From the NCBI GenBank assembly GCA_003553445.1, contig PWEK01000084.1:1-50418 (forward strand): DNA of 50,418 bases. The letters are read 5' to 3'. The position numbers and the translations under genes were made by a program. A model generated the notes under the pieces. The model was not told where the DNA came from. It saw nothing but the letters and a program-made list of their open reading frames with translations, and made no database searches. How positions within the stretch are numbered: the first letter of the stretch is position 1; each line of letters begins with the position of its first letter. The stretch is from Elusimicrobiota bacterium (GTDB lineage Bacteria > CG03 > SLGR01). Shown here piece by piece: positions 17,140-27,375 of the stretch.

Positions 17140-18900
17140 ATGAACACATTATCCTTTCTTCATTTTTTTAATTTTACAGTATGTTTTTCCCTGGTGGTTT
17201 TTGTTCTTGTGAAAAACCCCAAATCTAAAATTAATCAGGCCTCGGCTGCATTGATTCTTTGTTTTGCTTTATGGAATTTCGGTGATTCATTTGTTCACGG
17301 AGTTGAATCAATAAATGAAGTTTTTCTGTGGGCGAGAATAAGCTCCTTTGGCTGGGCGTTTTTCCCTGCGTTTTTTTTGTGGTTAGTTTTAATGTTCACA
17401 AAAAAGAAAGGGGTATTTAACAGAGGATATGCGGCTCCTCTGGTTCTCAGTATTCCTTCTGCAGTAATATTTTATATGCAATGGAGAGGAAATATTATTG
17501 CGAATTTTGTCGATACTCAATATGGAAGGGGGATTGTCTGGGGAGAAACGCTGTGGGCTTATATATACTATGTTTATTTGCTTGCTTATAATGGAGTAGC
17601 TTTTTTTCTTCTTTATAAATATAGAAAGGGTTTAAAACTAAAATATAAGAGAAAACAGGTGGATATAATCTTTATCTCGGCTGTATTCACTCTATTTCTG
17701 GGCTGTCTAACGAATATTCTAGTACCCGGATTAGATATCTACTCTTTTCCTTCTGTGGCTCCGCTGTTTACTTTTATTTGGGTCGGTGGGGTTGTATATG
17801 CAATAACGCGATGCGGTCTTTTAAACATAAATCCTGCTGTCGCTGCTTCAGATATTCTGTCTTCTATGAGTGATGCTCTTGTACTAATGGATCCTTACGG
17901 GATAATAGTTTCTTCAAACGAAGCGGCAGAAAAACTCTCGGGTTATAATTCCAACGAACTTAAAGGAAAATCAGCATCTTTTTTCTTTGAGGACGATGAC
18001 AATATGTTTAGTGATGAGGGTTTAAAAAGGCAGCTTTTGAAAAGAGAAATAAGGGATCTAAGAGTATCTTTAACCACTAAGGAAAGGAAAAAGTTGCCGG
18101 TGTCTTTTTCAAGCTCTGTAATAAGAAACCGGGAAGGTGAGATAGTTGGAGTGATATGCATTGCTCATGACATGAGGGAAATAGTAGAGAAAAACCGGCA
18201 GTTGGAGGAGTCTTACAGACACCATGCAGAGCTTAGAGAAAAATTAATTAGAAACGAAAAAATGGCAATAATCGGTAGGCTTGCGGGGGCAGTTGGGCAT
18301 GAAATCAGAACTCCCTTGTCCAGTATGAGAAATACTGCTTTTTATTTGGAGCGTTACGGTACGGTAAAGGATGAGGATTCGAAGAATTTTTTGAAAATAC
18401 TTGTTAGTGAGATTGAAAGAGCTGAAAACATTGTAGATTCATTGCTGAATTATGCCCATGCTTCGGATATAAAATGCTCAGAGGTTGATATAGACGAAAG
18501 ACTTTCAAAAGTAATTAATTCGCTTAGCATAGACGAGGGTGTGAAAATAATTAAAAACATTCCGCGGTCAATTTCTAAAATATCAGCAGATCCAGGAAAA
18601 ATGGAGCTTTTGTTTTCTAACCTGATAAAAAATGCTCTTCAGGCAATTGAAGGTGAGGGTAAAGTAAAAATAAATATGGAAGAAACGGAACGTGGAAAAT
18701 ACATGTTTATAGAAGATTCCGGAACGGGCTTTGATGAAAAAGATATGGAAAAAGTATTTAAACCGCTATTTACAACCAAAATCAGTGGGATAGGGTTGGG
18801 ATTAGCCATTGTAAAGGGAATAGCAGATGCTCATGGATGGGAGGTTGCACTTGATAATAAGAATGGAACAGGCGCAAAAATTGCGCTTAAAATGGGGTAG
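17140..18900 (+). CDS. Membrane histidine kinase 1 of the array (7TM-PAS-HisKA-HATPase)
   Basis: A protein of 586 residues. Seven membrane helices fill residues 1-235, with the pattern of the histidine kinase N-terminal 7TM family (conserved KNPKSKINQ after helix 1, WNFGDSF in helix 2). A PAS domain (about 240-350) begins SDILSSMSDALVL. The signalling helix (about 350-378) has a single copy of the nine-residue unit seen twice in kinases 3-5. The H-box is GHEIRTPL with H387, the N-box NLIKNALQAI, and the G-boxes DSGTGF and GIGLGLAIVKG. All catalytic motifs are intact. The ligand of the 7TM part is unknown. Confidence 0.92.
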   Translation: MNTLSFLHFFNFTVCFSLVVFVLVKNPKSKINQASAALILCFALWNFGDSFVHGVESINEVFLWARISSFGWAFFPAFFLWLVLMFTKKKGVFNRGYAAPLVLSIPSAVIFYMQWRGNIIANFVDTQYGRGIVWGETLWAYIYYVYLLAYNGVAFFLLYKYRKGLKLKYKRKQVDIIFISAVFTLFLGCLTNILVPGLDIYSFPSVAPLFTFIWVGGVVYAITRCGLLNINPAVAASDILSSMSDALVLMDPYGIIVSSNEAAEKLSGYNSNELKGKSASFFFEDDDNMFSDEGLKRQLLKREIRDLRVSLTTKERKKLPVSFSSSVIRNREGEIVGVICIAHDMREIVEKNRQLEESYRHHAELREKLIRNEKMAIIGRLAGAVGHEIRTPLSSMRNTAFYLERYGTVKDEDSKNFLKILVSEIERAENIVDSLLNYAHASDIKCSEVDIDERLSKVINSLSIDEGVKIIKNIPRSISKISADPGKMELLFSNLIKNALQAIEGEGKVKINMEETERGKYMFIEDSGTGFDEKDMEKVFKPLFTTKISGIGLGLAIVKGIADAHGWEVALDNKNGTGAKIALKMG

Positions 18901-18935
18901 CTGGAATATTTGCTGGTAGTGAGTAGGAAAACACC

Positions 18936-20705
18936 GTGAGAATAATAGCTCTTATTCATATTTGCGCTTTAACTTTATATATATGGATTGTTGTTTTTGT
19001 TCTGTCAAAAAATAACAGGGCAGTTTTAAATATATCCTGCGCATTAGTTGTAGGTTGCCTTGCCTTTTGGAATTTCGGGGCTGCTTTTGTTAGAAGTGCA
19101 AAAACCCCTGAAGCTGCATTTATATGGCAGAGCGTGAGTTCTTTTGGATGGATAATGCTATCAAGTGCTTTTCTGTTTCTTGTTTTTGTTTACACAGGAA
19201 TATATAAGAGATTAAGAAAGGCTGAATTGGGCTTGATATTAATTCCGCTTCCTGCTCTTTTTATTTACAAACAGTTCAGAGGAAGGCTGATAAGTGATTT
19301 TATTCTTCGCGGATATGGCTGGAACAATATATGGGGAAGATCTGTATGGCCGGTGCTTTTTTATGTATATTATTTTTTGTTTATATCGCTGGGGCTTATT
19401 TTATTGATCAGGTTTATTAAGCGGGAGAATTCATTGTATAAAAAGAAACAGGCAAAAATTATTTTCATTTCTGTTTTGCTCGCTATGCTTTTGACTACAA
19501 TTACCGATATTGTTCTGCCAAAGATGGATTTATATGTTATTCCGCCGCTGGGGGCCATGCATTCCCTTATTCTTGCCGGAGGGATTGTATATGCGGTAAC
19601 AAAATACGGTTTTATGAGTATAAACCCCGCCTCTGCTGCGGATGATATAGTATCTTCAATGTCGGATTCTCTTGTTCTGGTAAACTACGACGGGGAAATA
19701 GTGAAAGTAAATGAGGCTGCCTGCGAAATGCTGGGTTACAGAAAAAACGAATTATACGGAAAACACTATGAATCTCTTTTTGGCGGTAAAGGTGATTTAT
19801 TTAAAGAGAATCACAATTTTAAAAATAAGAGAACGTTTTTAAAAGCAAAGAAAGGGAAAAATATTCCCGTTACATTATCCAGCACCATTGTAAAGGGAAT
19901 AGATGGCGGAGTTTTTGGCGTTGTTTTTGTTGCTCATGACATGAGGGATATAATAAGAAAAACAAAACAGTTGAAAGAATCTTACAGTCAGCAGGCTATG
20001 CTGCGCGAAAAATTAATTAAAAACGAGAAAATGGCAATGATAGGGAGGCTGGCGGATTCTGTAGGCCATGAAATAAAGGCTCCTTTATCGAGTATAAGGA
20101 ATACTGCTTTTTATTTAAACAGATATGGACAGGTTGAGGATCAGGATTCAAGGGGGTTTATAAATATACTAATTAATGAATCATATAAAATTGAGAATAT
20201 AGTTAATTCACTTTTAAGCTTTGCTTATTCGAAACAAATAGATTGTTCGAAAGTTGAAATTAAGAAGGCATTAGATAAGGTTCTTAATTCCATTAAAAAA
20301 GATGAAAAAATTGATGTAATTAAAAAGATAGCTTCTGATGCTGATACAATTGTTGCGGATCCTGCAAAGTTTGAGGAATTGTTAAACTGTTTGATTAAGA
20401 ATTCCATGCAGGCAATTGAAGGAAGCGGAAAAATTATTATTAAGACCGAGAAGAGTATTTCCGGAAAATGTATCTATGTAATAGATGACGGTAAAGGTAT
20501 CGATGAAAAAGAGATCAATCATATTTTCAAACCTTTATATACTACAAAAGTTAATGGTATCGGGCTGGGATTATCCATTGCGAAGGATATTATTGAAGCC
20601 CATGGCTGGGATTTTACTATAAGGAGTAAAAAAGACCGGGGAACTGAGTTTGTGATTAAAAAGGAAGAAAGTATTATTAAAAGAAAAGTAATAGGCGATG
20701 CATAG
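18936..20705 (+). CDS. Membrane histidine kinase 2 of the array
   Basis: A protein of 589 residues from a GTG start, 35 nt after kinase 1. The architecture is the same: seven helices, the linker SINPASAADDIVSSMSDSLV, PAS, signalling helix, HisKA, HATPase. The phospho-accepting residue is H378 in GHEIKAPL; Lys and Ala replace the Arg and Thr of the usual HEIRTPL. The N-box is CLIKNSMQAI and the G-boxes DDGKGI and GIGLGLSIAKD. Like kinase 1, it lacks the nine-residue duplication before the H-box, so 1 and 2 form one subgroup. A short basic tail (IKRKVIGDA) follows the catalytic domain. Confidence 0.92.
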   Translation: MRIIALIHICALTLYIWIVVFVLSKNNRAVLNISCALVVGCLAFWNFGAAFVRSAKTPEAAFIWQSVSSFGWIMLSSAFLFLVFVYTGIYKRLRKAELGLILIPLPALFIYKQFRGRLISDFILRGYGWNNIWGRSVWPVLFYVYYFLFISLGLILLIRFIKRENSLYKKKQAKIIFISVLLAMLLTTITDIVLPKMDLYVIPPLGAMHSLILAGGIVYAVTKYGFMSINPASAADDIVSSMSDSLVLVNYDGEIVKVNEAACEMLGYRKNELYGKHYESLFGGKGDLFKENHNFKNKRTFLKAKKGKNIPVTLSSTIVKGIDGGVFGVVFVAHDMRDIIRKTKQLKESYSQQAMLREKLIKNEKMAMIGRLADSVGHEIKAPLSSIRNTAFYLNRYGQVEDQDSRGFINILINESYKIENIVNSLLSFAYSKQIDCSKVEIKKALDKVLNSIKKDEKIDVIKKIASDADTIVADPAKFEELLNCLIKNSMQAIEGSGKIIIKTEKSISGKCIYVIDDGKGIDEKEINHIFKPLYTTKVNGIGLGLSIAKDIIEAHGWDFTIRSKKDRGTEFVIKKEESIIKRKVIGDA

Positions 20706-20723
20706 TAAGAGGTTTATTTATTT

Positions 20724-22514
20724 ATGATTTATTTGCAGGCAGTAAGATATATTGTCTTTTTGAATTTTGTGTTTCTACTGGTTTTTGTTATTAGAAAAAA
20801 ACATAAATCAAAACTCAACAGAGTCACCGCCTTCTTTGTTTTTTCGATGATTATTTGGAGTTTATCCATATTAATAAGTGAATTTTCTGAAAATGTAATC
20901 TTGTGGCTTAATATAGGTGCTGTTGGCTGGATCGGTTTTCCGAGTCTTTTTTTATGCCAGACTTGTGTTCTTACGGAGAGGAAAAAGATTCTTCAAAAAA
21001 AATTCATTTATATTGTTTTAATTTTAATCCCTTCATTTTTAATATACATGCAGTGGAGCGGAAATATGATTGAAAGCTTCGAAAAGTGTCTTTTGGGCTG
21101 GAATAATGTATGGTCTGATTCTATATGGCCCACAGTCTATTTCTCATATTATACTTTGTTTTTGTTTTTTTCATTCAGTTTGCTGAATAAATACAAAAAC
21201 CAGGCTGTTTCTGTATATAGAAAAAAGCAGGTTATGACTATCATATATTCAGTGATTATTGTTTTTCTTCTTGGAACGGTAACAGATGTTATACTCCCCC
21301 GAAGGGGTATTTATTCGATTCCGACAATGGCTTCAGCTTTTTCCGTTATTTGGGGCATAGGAATGGTTTACGGGATTTACAGGTACGGTTTTCTCAGCAT
21401 AACTCCCGAAACTGCCGCTTCGGATATAATATATTCGATGGCAGATGCTTTAATACTATGCAATTTTGAAGGAAATATTGTTACGGTAAACAAGACCACG
21501 CTGAGTTTGCTCGGATACAGCAGGCAGGAGATAATAGGAAAACCCTCAAGCGTGCTTTTCAAAGAACCTCATGAGGAACTTTTCAGGGAAACTATTTTGG
21601 TTCAGCTTGTAAATCAGGGTTCAGTCAGAAAAAAAGATATGGCTTTTCAAACGAAAAGAGGCAAGGTGATACCGGTAAATTTGTCAGGATCAATAGTTCG
21701 CGGCAGCCGGGGCGAGATGGCAGGGGTGCTTTATATTGCCAGAGATATGAGAGAAATTATAAAAAAGAATAAAGAAGTGGAAGAGCTGTATAAGCATCAG
21801 GCGAATATGAGGGAAAAGCTAATTGAAGCCAAGATGAAAGAGAAACTGAAGAGGCAGGAAAAGCTCGCAATGATAGGCAGATTGACGGGTTCCGTAGGGC
21901 ATGAGGTAAGAACACCCTTATCAAGTATTAAAAATGCAATATATTATCTAAAAAAATACGGAAGTGAACTAGGGGGCAGATCAGGTGAATATCTTGATAT
22001 TCTTTCTAAAGAGGTTGATCATATACAGGAAATAGCTGAGTCCTTGATGGATTTTTCCAGATCCACAAAACTGGATATTCAAGAAGTAAGAATAACAGAA
22101 GTGGTTGATGAAGTCATAAGTTCGCTGAAAATCGAAAAGAGTATTAAAATTGTTAAAAATATTCCTCCGGAAGCGGATAGGGTAAATGCTGATTTTGTAA
22201 AATTAAAACAGCTATTAGAGAATTTATTTAAAAACTCATGCCAATCAATAACTGAAACCGGGAAAGTTTGTATAAAAACAGAGAAAACAAATAGCGGAAT
22301 AATTATGGTTGTTGAAGATACAGGTGAGGGAATGGGGGATGAAATGAGAAGTAGACTTTTTGACCCGCTTTATACTACCAAATCTACAGGGGTAGGTTTG
22401 GGAATGGCAATAGTAAAAGACATAGTGGATGCTCATAAATGGAATATAAAAGTGGAGAGCCAAAAAGGCACCGGTACAAAATTTATTATAATCGTTGAAG
22501 AAAATGAAAAATGA
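20724..22514 (+). CDS. Membrane histidine kinase 3 of the array
   Basis: A protein of 596 residues, ATG start 18 nt after kinase 2. Helix 1 is led by MIYLQAVRYIVFLNF, without the IHL/IHI motif of kinases 2 and 4. PAS begins after SITPETAASDIIYSMADAL. The signalling helix has two copies of a nine-residue unit (21801-21827 and 21828-21854 in the DNA). The H-box is GHEVRTPL with H393, the N-box NLFKNSCQSI, and the G-boxes DTGEGM and GVGLGMAIVKD. Motifs are complete. The 7TM region shares the IWxxGxVY and LPxxxIYxxP signatures with its paralogues but differs at many positions, which allows a different signal. Confidence 0.92.
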   Translation: MIYLQAVRYIVFLNFVFLLVFVIRKKHKSKLNRVTAFFVFSMIIWSLSILISEFSENVILWLNIGAVGWIGFPSLFLCQTCVLTERKKILQKKFIYIVLILIPSFLIYMQWSGNMIESFEKCLLGWNNVWSDSIWPTVYFSYYTLFLFFSFSLLNKYKNQAVSVYRKKQVMTIIYSVIIVFLLGTVTDVILPRRGIYSIPTMASAFSVIWGIGMVYGIYRYGFLSITPETAASDIIYSMADALILCNFEGNIVTVNKTTLSLLGYSRQEIIGKPSSVLFKEPHEELFRETILVQLVNQGSVRKKDMAFQTKRGKVIPVNLSGSIVRGSRGEMAGVLYIARDMREIIKKNKEVEELYKHQANMREKLIEAKMKEKLKRQEKLAMIGRLTGSVGHEVRTPLSSIKNAIYYLKKYGSELGGRSGEYLDILSKEVDHIQEIAESLMDFSRSTKLDIQEVRITEVVDEVISSLKIEKSIKIVKNIPPEADRVNADFVKLKQLLENLFKNSCQSITETGKVCIKTEKTNSGIIMVVEDTGEGMGDEMRSRLFDPLYTTKSTGVGLGMAIVKDIVDAHKWNIKVESQKGTGTKFIIIVEENEK

Positions 22515-22555
22515 ATGTAACATATATAACGAAATAAAAAAGAAAAAAAAGTAAT

Positions 22556-24382
22556 ATGAGAATAATGTCATTTATACATCTTTTTGCCTTTACCGTTTAT
22601 ACCTGGCTGGTGTTTTTTGTTCTGATGAAAAATTCCCGTTCAAGAATAAACAGGGTAAGCGCCCTTTTTGTCATGTGTTTTGCATTGTGGAATTTTGCAG
22701 ATGCTTTTATGCATAGTTCAGGCTTAAGAAGCAGTGCTATGCTTTGGCAGAATATAGGGTCTTTTGGATGGATCGGATTTTCGGGTGTCTTATTATGGCA
22801 ATCACTTATTTTCACCAAAAAAGAAAAAGTTTTAAAAAGCAGTTTTTTCTATATATTAATAATTCTAATTACAGCTGGGCTTGTTTATATGCAATGGTCC
22901 GGATTTCTTATAGAAGATCTTATGGAGGTGCCATATGGCTGGCATAATATCTGGGCAAGTTCGATATGGCCGGTTGTTTTTGTAATATATGTTCTCCTAT
23001 CAATGATGATTTCATTTATGCTTTTATTGAAGTACAGAAAGAAAAGCGAGCTGTATTTCAAGCGAAAACAGGTTGCAATTATTATAGCTTCGGTATTTAT
23101 AACTTTTTTTCTTGGTTTTACAACAGATATAATGCTACCCCAACTTGGTATTGTGTCGGTTCCCCCTCTTGCTTCTGTTTTTACAATGATATGGGCAGGC
23201 GGGTTGGTATATGCAGTTAATAAATATGGGTTTATGAGTATTACCCCGGAAACTGCGGCCTCAGATATCCTTTATTCCATGGCTGATTCACTCATTCTGG
23301 TAGATCTGGAGGGAATTATCGTTACTGCTAATAAAGCAACCACGGATATGCTTGGTTATGAGAAGGAAGAAATTGTCGGCAAACACACAAAAATGCTCTT
23401 TAAGGAGACAGAAGAAGAATTGTTTAAAGGAACGATTTTGCAGAAATTGATGAGTCAGAGTTCAGTAAAAAAACACGATATGATATACAGGACAAAGGGA
23501 GGAGTTGACATACCGGTAAGTCTTTCCGGTTCTTTAGTGCATGATAAAGAAGGGGATCTGGTTGGGATAGTATATATTGCCAGGGATATGAGAGAAAATA
23601 TAAAGAAAAACAGGGAGCTGAAAGAACTTTATGACCGTCAGGCCCGGATGAAAGAGAAGCTTGTGAAGGCGCGGATGAAAGAAAAACTGGATAAACATGA
23701 AAAACTTGCAATGATCGGTAGGTTGACAGGCTCCGTCGGCCATGAAATAAGGACGCCTCTGGCAAGTATCCGTAATGCCGTTTACTATATTAATAATTAT
23801 GGAAATCCTGGTGAAGGTCACTTGAAAGAATATGTAAATATTCTTACTGAAGAAGTAAATCATGTTCAGGAAATTGTATCTTCATTAATGGATTTTTCCA
23901 GGACAACGAAGGTTGAACGCAAAGAAATAAATGTAGAAGAAACGATAGACAAGGTATTAAAGAGCATTAAGGAAAGAGAAGAAATTAAGATTATAAAAGA
24001 AATTTCCCCGGATGCCCGGATAATTCAGGCCGATCCCTTGAAATTCAAGCAGCTATTAAAAAATCTGGTAAAAAACGCCTTTCAGGCTATAGAAGATTCA
24101 GGCTTTATAAAAATAAAGACAGAAAAAAAATCTTCGTATGAAAACATATATGTAATAGACAACGGAAAAGGCATGGATGAAGAGACCAAAAAGAAACTTT
24201 TTGAACCTCTATATACCACAAAACAGACTGGAATAGGCCTGGGGATGTCTATAATAAAGGATATTATAAATGCACATGGTTGGGAATTGGAAGTTATTTC
24301 TGAAAAGGACAAGGGTACTGAAGTAAAAATCAAAATTGAGGAGAACGCAGCTGAAGAAGTAAAGGAAAAAAAGCCGGAATAA
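22556..24382 (+). CDS. Membrane histidine kinase 4 of the array
   Basis: A protein of 608 residues, the longest of the five. 7TM region 1-235, then PAS from SITPETAASDILYSMADSL. The signalling helix contains the clearest form of the duplicated unit, ARMKEKLVK followed directly by ARMKEKLDK (DNA 23642-23668 and 23669-23695). The H-box is GHEIRTPL with H396, the N-box NLVKNAFQAI, and the G-boxes DNGKGM and GIGLGMSIIKD. The acidic/lysine tail after the catalytic domain (about 590-608) is extra. ATG 22556 has a weak AGAAA-type ribosome site. The stop shares its last base with the ATG of kinase 5 (TAATG). Confidence 0.92.
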   Translation: MRIMSFIHLFAFTVYTWLVFFVLMKNSRSRINRVSALFVMCFALWNFADAFMHSSGLRSSAMLWQNIGSFGWIGFSGVLLWQSLIFTKKEKVLKSSFFYILIILITAGLVYMQWSGFLIEDLMEVPYGWHNIWASSIWPVVFVIYVLLSMMISFMLLLKYRKKSELYFKRKQVAIIIASVFITFFLGFTTDIMLPQLGIVSVPPLASVFTMIWAGGLVYAVNKYGFMSITPETAASDILYSMADSLILVDLEGIIVTANKATTDMLGYEKEEIVGKHTKMLFKETEEELFKGTILQKLMSQSSVKKHDMIYRTKGGVDIPVSLSGSLVHDKEGDLVGIVYIARDMRENIKKNRELKELYDRQARMKEKLVKARMKEKLDKHEKLAMIGRLTGSVGHEIRTPLASIRNAVYYINNYGNPGEGHLKEYVNILTEEVNHVQEIVSSLMDFSRTTKVERKEINVEETIDKVLKSIKEREEIKIIKEISPDARIIQADPLKFKQLLKNLVKNAFQAIEDSGFIKIKTEKKSSYENIYVIDNGKGMDEETKKKLFEPLYTTKQTGIGLGMSIIKDIINAHGWELEVISEKDKGTEVKIKIEENAAEEVKEKKPE

Positions 24383-26199
24383 TGAATTTTTTATCTGTCA
24401 CACATTTGGTTATATTCAATATATTTTTGATATTGCTTATAGCTGTTATTGTAAAAAACCCGAAATCTAAATTAAACCGGTCATGTTCATTGCTAATATT
24501 ATGTTTTGCCATATGGAACCTGGGGTTTTCCTTAATGCATTCTGCAGATACCAGCAGCTCGGCAATGTTTTGGATGAATATAAGTTCGTTCGGCTGGCTG
24601 GGATTTCCCAGCGGTTGCTTATGGTTCGTAATTATGTTTTCCGGAAAGAAAAGATCTTTTAAAGATATTAAGGCATTTCCGGTTTTGATTTTCATGATCC
24701 CGCTGCTTCTTATATTTATGCAGTGGAGGGGTTTTATTGTTGCTGGTTTTGTGAATACTTACTATGGCTGGGGGGCCATATGGTCACAGACCTATTGGCC
24801 GAAAGTATTTTTTTGGTACTACATAGCATTTGTTCTGATTTCTCTATTGTTGTTATGGATTTATCGAAAAAGAACAAAATATCTGCATAGAAAAAAGCAG
24901 TCAGAGATAATATTCCTTACTGCTTTAATTCCGTTTATTGGAGGGTCGGTTACTGATGCCCTGCTGGTCTATATGGAGTTTTACAAGATACCTCCCATAG
25001 GAGCTATTCTTTCTATCATATGGGCAGGAGGGCTTGTTTATTCTATAACAAAATACGGGCTTATGAGTATTACACCCGAATCCGCTGCTTCTGATATTAT
25101 ATATTCCATGGCAGATTCGCTTATTCTGGAAGATACGGATGGAAGAATAGCTGCCGCAAACAAGGCTACTCTTGAGCTTCTTGGATATAAAAAAGAAGAG
25201 CTTATAGGGAAAACAACAAAGATGATAATACGGGAATCCGAAGATTTATTCCGGAAAACGGTGCTGGAAAGATTGTTCAGGGATGGCTCCATAAGAAAAC
25301 AGAATATAACCTATAAGTCAAAATACGGAGAAAATATTCCTGTGAGTCTCTCCGGGGCGATTGTTCGCGGAAAAAGCGGGGAACTGGCCGGTATTGTTTA
25401 TATTGCACGAGATATGAGAGAAACAATAAAAAAGAACAATGAATTGCAGAAACTATACAAGCGGCAGGCGAAAATGCGTGAAAGGCTGGTTAAAGCAGAA
25501 ATGCGTGAAAAACTTAAGAAACATGAGAAACTGGCGATGATTGGAAGGCTTACAGGTTCCGTAGGTCATGAAATAAGAAATCCTCTTTCAAGTATAAAAA
25601 ACGCAGTTTATTACATAGATAAATACGGAGAAATAAGTGATGATCCTACAAAGAAAAACATTCAGATAGTTAAAAAGGAGATTAGAAGAGTTAATGAAAT
25701 AGTAACATCATTAATGGATTTTTCAAGAACAACTAAAATAAAACTCTCAAAAGTGAATATAAATAATGTTTTAGATGAGATTATAAAAGAACACAAGGAA
25801 GAAAAAAAAGTGGAAATCTCAAGGGAAATTTCTCCGGAAGCAGAATTGATTTTAGCTGATCCTTTAAAATTCGAACAGTTACTGAAAAATTTAGTAAAAA
25901 ATGCCGTGCAGGCAATAGAGGGTTCAGGTAAAATTAAAATAAAAACTGAGCGCAAATCTTACGGAATCAATATTTATGTTATGGATACTGGGAAAGGTAT
26001 GGACGAAGAGACAAAAAGAAAGCTTTTCGAACCCCTTTATACCACAAAGTCAGGAGGCATAGGTCTTGGTATGTCAATAATAAAAGACATTATTGACGCC
26101 CATAAGTGGGAGTTGAAGGTTAAAACAGAAAAAGGTAAGGGAACAATATTTATGATAGTTGTGAAAGAGGGAGCAGATGTCAAAAGTACTAGTAGTTGA
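24382..26199 (+). CDS. Membrane histidine kinase 5 of the array
   Basis: A protein of 605 residues, start coupled to kinase 4 through TAATG. The architecture is identical. The signalling helix repeat is AKMRERLVK then AEMREKLKK (DNA 25468-25494 and 25495-25521). The H-box is GHEIRNPL with H396, where Asn takes the usual Thr place. The N-box is NLVKNAVQAI, and the G-boxes are DTGKGM and GIGLGMSIIKD. Its last 23 nt overlap the next regulator gene (26177), so kinase 5 and that regulator are translationally tied and are the best guess for a cognate pair. Confidence 0.92.
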   Translation: MNFLSVTHLVIFNIFLILLIAVIVKNPKSKLNRSCSLLILCFAIWNLGFSLMHSADTSSSAMFWMNISSFGWLGFPSGCLWFVIMFSGKKRSFKDIKAFPVLIFMIPLLLIFMQWRGFIVAGFVNTYYGWGAIWSQTYWPKVFFWYYIAFVLISLLLLWIYRKRTKYLHRKKQSEIIFLTALIPFIGGSVTDALLVYMEFYKIPPIGAILSIIWAGGLVYSITKYGLMSITPESAASDIIYSMADSLILEDTDGRIAAANKATLELLGYKKEELIGKTTKMIIRESEDLFRKTVLERLFRDGSIRKQNITYKSKYGENIPVSLSGAIVRGKSGELAGIVYIARDMRETIKKNNELQKLYKRQAKMRERLVKAEMREKLKKHEKLAMIGRLTGSVGHEIRNPLSSIKNAVYYIDKYGEISDDPTKKNIQIVKKEIRRVNEIVTSLMDFSRTTKIKLSKVNINNVLDEIIKEHKEEKKVEISREISPEAELILADPLKFEQLLKNLVKNAVQAIEGSGKIKIKTERKSYGINIYVMDTGKGMDEETKRKLFEPLYTTKSGGIGLGMSIIKDIIDAHKWELKVKTEKGKGTIFMIVVKEGADVKSTSS

Positions 26200-27280
26200 T
26201 GACGATAGAAGTATTCATGTAACGATAGCAGGAATTTTGAGAAAAGAGGGATATGAAGTAGATATAATGGAGAACGGATATAAGGCCCTGGAGGCGGTAA
26301 AAAAATCATCTTATGATATAGCCCTGATAGATATAAGGATGCCGGGAATAAACGGGGTGGAAACATTTAAAAAATTAAAAGAGATAAGCCCTGAAACAAC
26401 TGTAATAATGATGACTGCATATGCTGTGCAAGATTTAAAAAAAGAAGCACTTGATGAAGGCGCATATAAAGTAATTGATAAACCCTTTGATATGAGAAAA
26501 ATGATAGAAGTATTGAAAAAAATAGATTCAAAAAACATTGTTTTGGTTGTAGATGATGATATGAACTTCAGAAAAACTTTAAAATATAATCTTGAAAGCC
26601 AGGGGTTTAAAACCATTAATGCTGAAGATGGCAGCAGGGCATTGAAAATAATAAAAAGGAAACTGCCTGATGTCGTAATTCTTGATTGTATAATGCCCGG
26701 CATGAGCGGCTCACAGACTCTTCAGAAGATGAATCAAATTGTACATAAATCCGGAAAGAAACCTGAAGTCATTCTTGTCAGCGGATATAAAAACAACGAA
26801 GAGATTGCGAAGGCGCTGTCACTGGGAGCAAAGAAGTTTTTTGAGAAACCTATAAATATAGGAGAATTAAAAGAAAACATAGAAAAAACATTGTCCGGCA
26901 GAACTGAAGGTGAAAAAAGGAAAACAGGCAGTGTTTTAGTGGTAGATGATGAGACGTATTTTAGAAACATGCTTGTAGAAACATTAAGGAATGCGGGGTA
27001 TTTTGTAAAAGAGGCGGAAAACGGGAAAAAGGCCATCGAGCTTGGTGCCGAGAATGAATGCATGGTTATCCTTCTTGATGTTAGACTCCCGGATATAAGC
27101 GGTTTTGATGTATATGAAAAAATAAAAACAAATTATCCTGAGAAAAAGATTATAATGATGACTGGATATGCCAGGGATGATGAGTTGATAAGAGAAATTG
27201 AAAAAAGGGGATGCGCTTATTTGATAAAACCTTTCGGCCTTTCTGATATTTTAAGGGTTATAAAAAATAAAGTTAAGTAA
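26177..27280 (+). CDS. Triple-receiver response regulator without output domain (second)
   Basis: A protein of 367 residues: receiver 1 (1-120, D52 in LIDIRMPG), receiver 2 (about 123-245, D170 in LDCIMPG) and receiver 3 (about 255-367, D301 in LDVRLPD). The acidic pockets (VVDDD twice and VVDDE) and conserved Lys (DKPF, EKPI, IKPF) are intact. Receiver 2 uses Ser (VSGY) at the switch position. No output domain. ATG 26177 lies inside the end of kinase 5 after GAGGGAG. Receiver 1 is nearly the same as receiver 1 of the next regulator, with 37 identical consecutive bases (26328-26364). Confidence 0.92.
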   Translation: MSKVLVVDDDRSIHVTIAGILRKEGYEVDIMENGYKALEAVKKSSYDIALIDIRMPGINGVETFKKLKEISPETTVIMMTAYAVQDLKKEALDEGAYKVIDKPFDMRKMIEVLKKIDSKNIVLVVDDDMNFRKTLKYNLESQGFKTINAEDGSRALKIIKRKLPDVVILDCIMPGMSGSQTLQKMNQIVHKSGKKPEVILVSGYKNNEEIAKALSLGAKKFFEKPINIGELKENIEKTLSGRTEGEKRKTGSVLVVDDETYFRNMLVETLRNAGYFVKEAENGKKAIELGAENECMVILLDVRLPDISGFDVYEKIKTNYPEKKIIMMTGYARDDELIREIEKRGCAYLIKPFGLSDILRVIKNKVK

Positions 27281-27375
27281 AGGTGATGATTTGAACAAAT
27301 AGGCTAATTGTGTTAGTTATGTAAACAGGATAGGGTATAGAGTGAAAACGTAAAATACAAGGAGATTTGGAGCAA

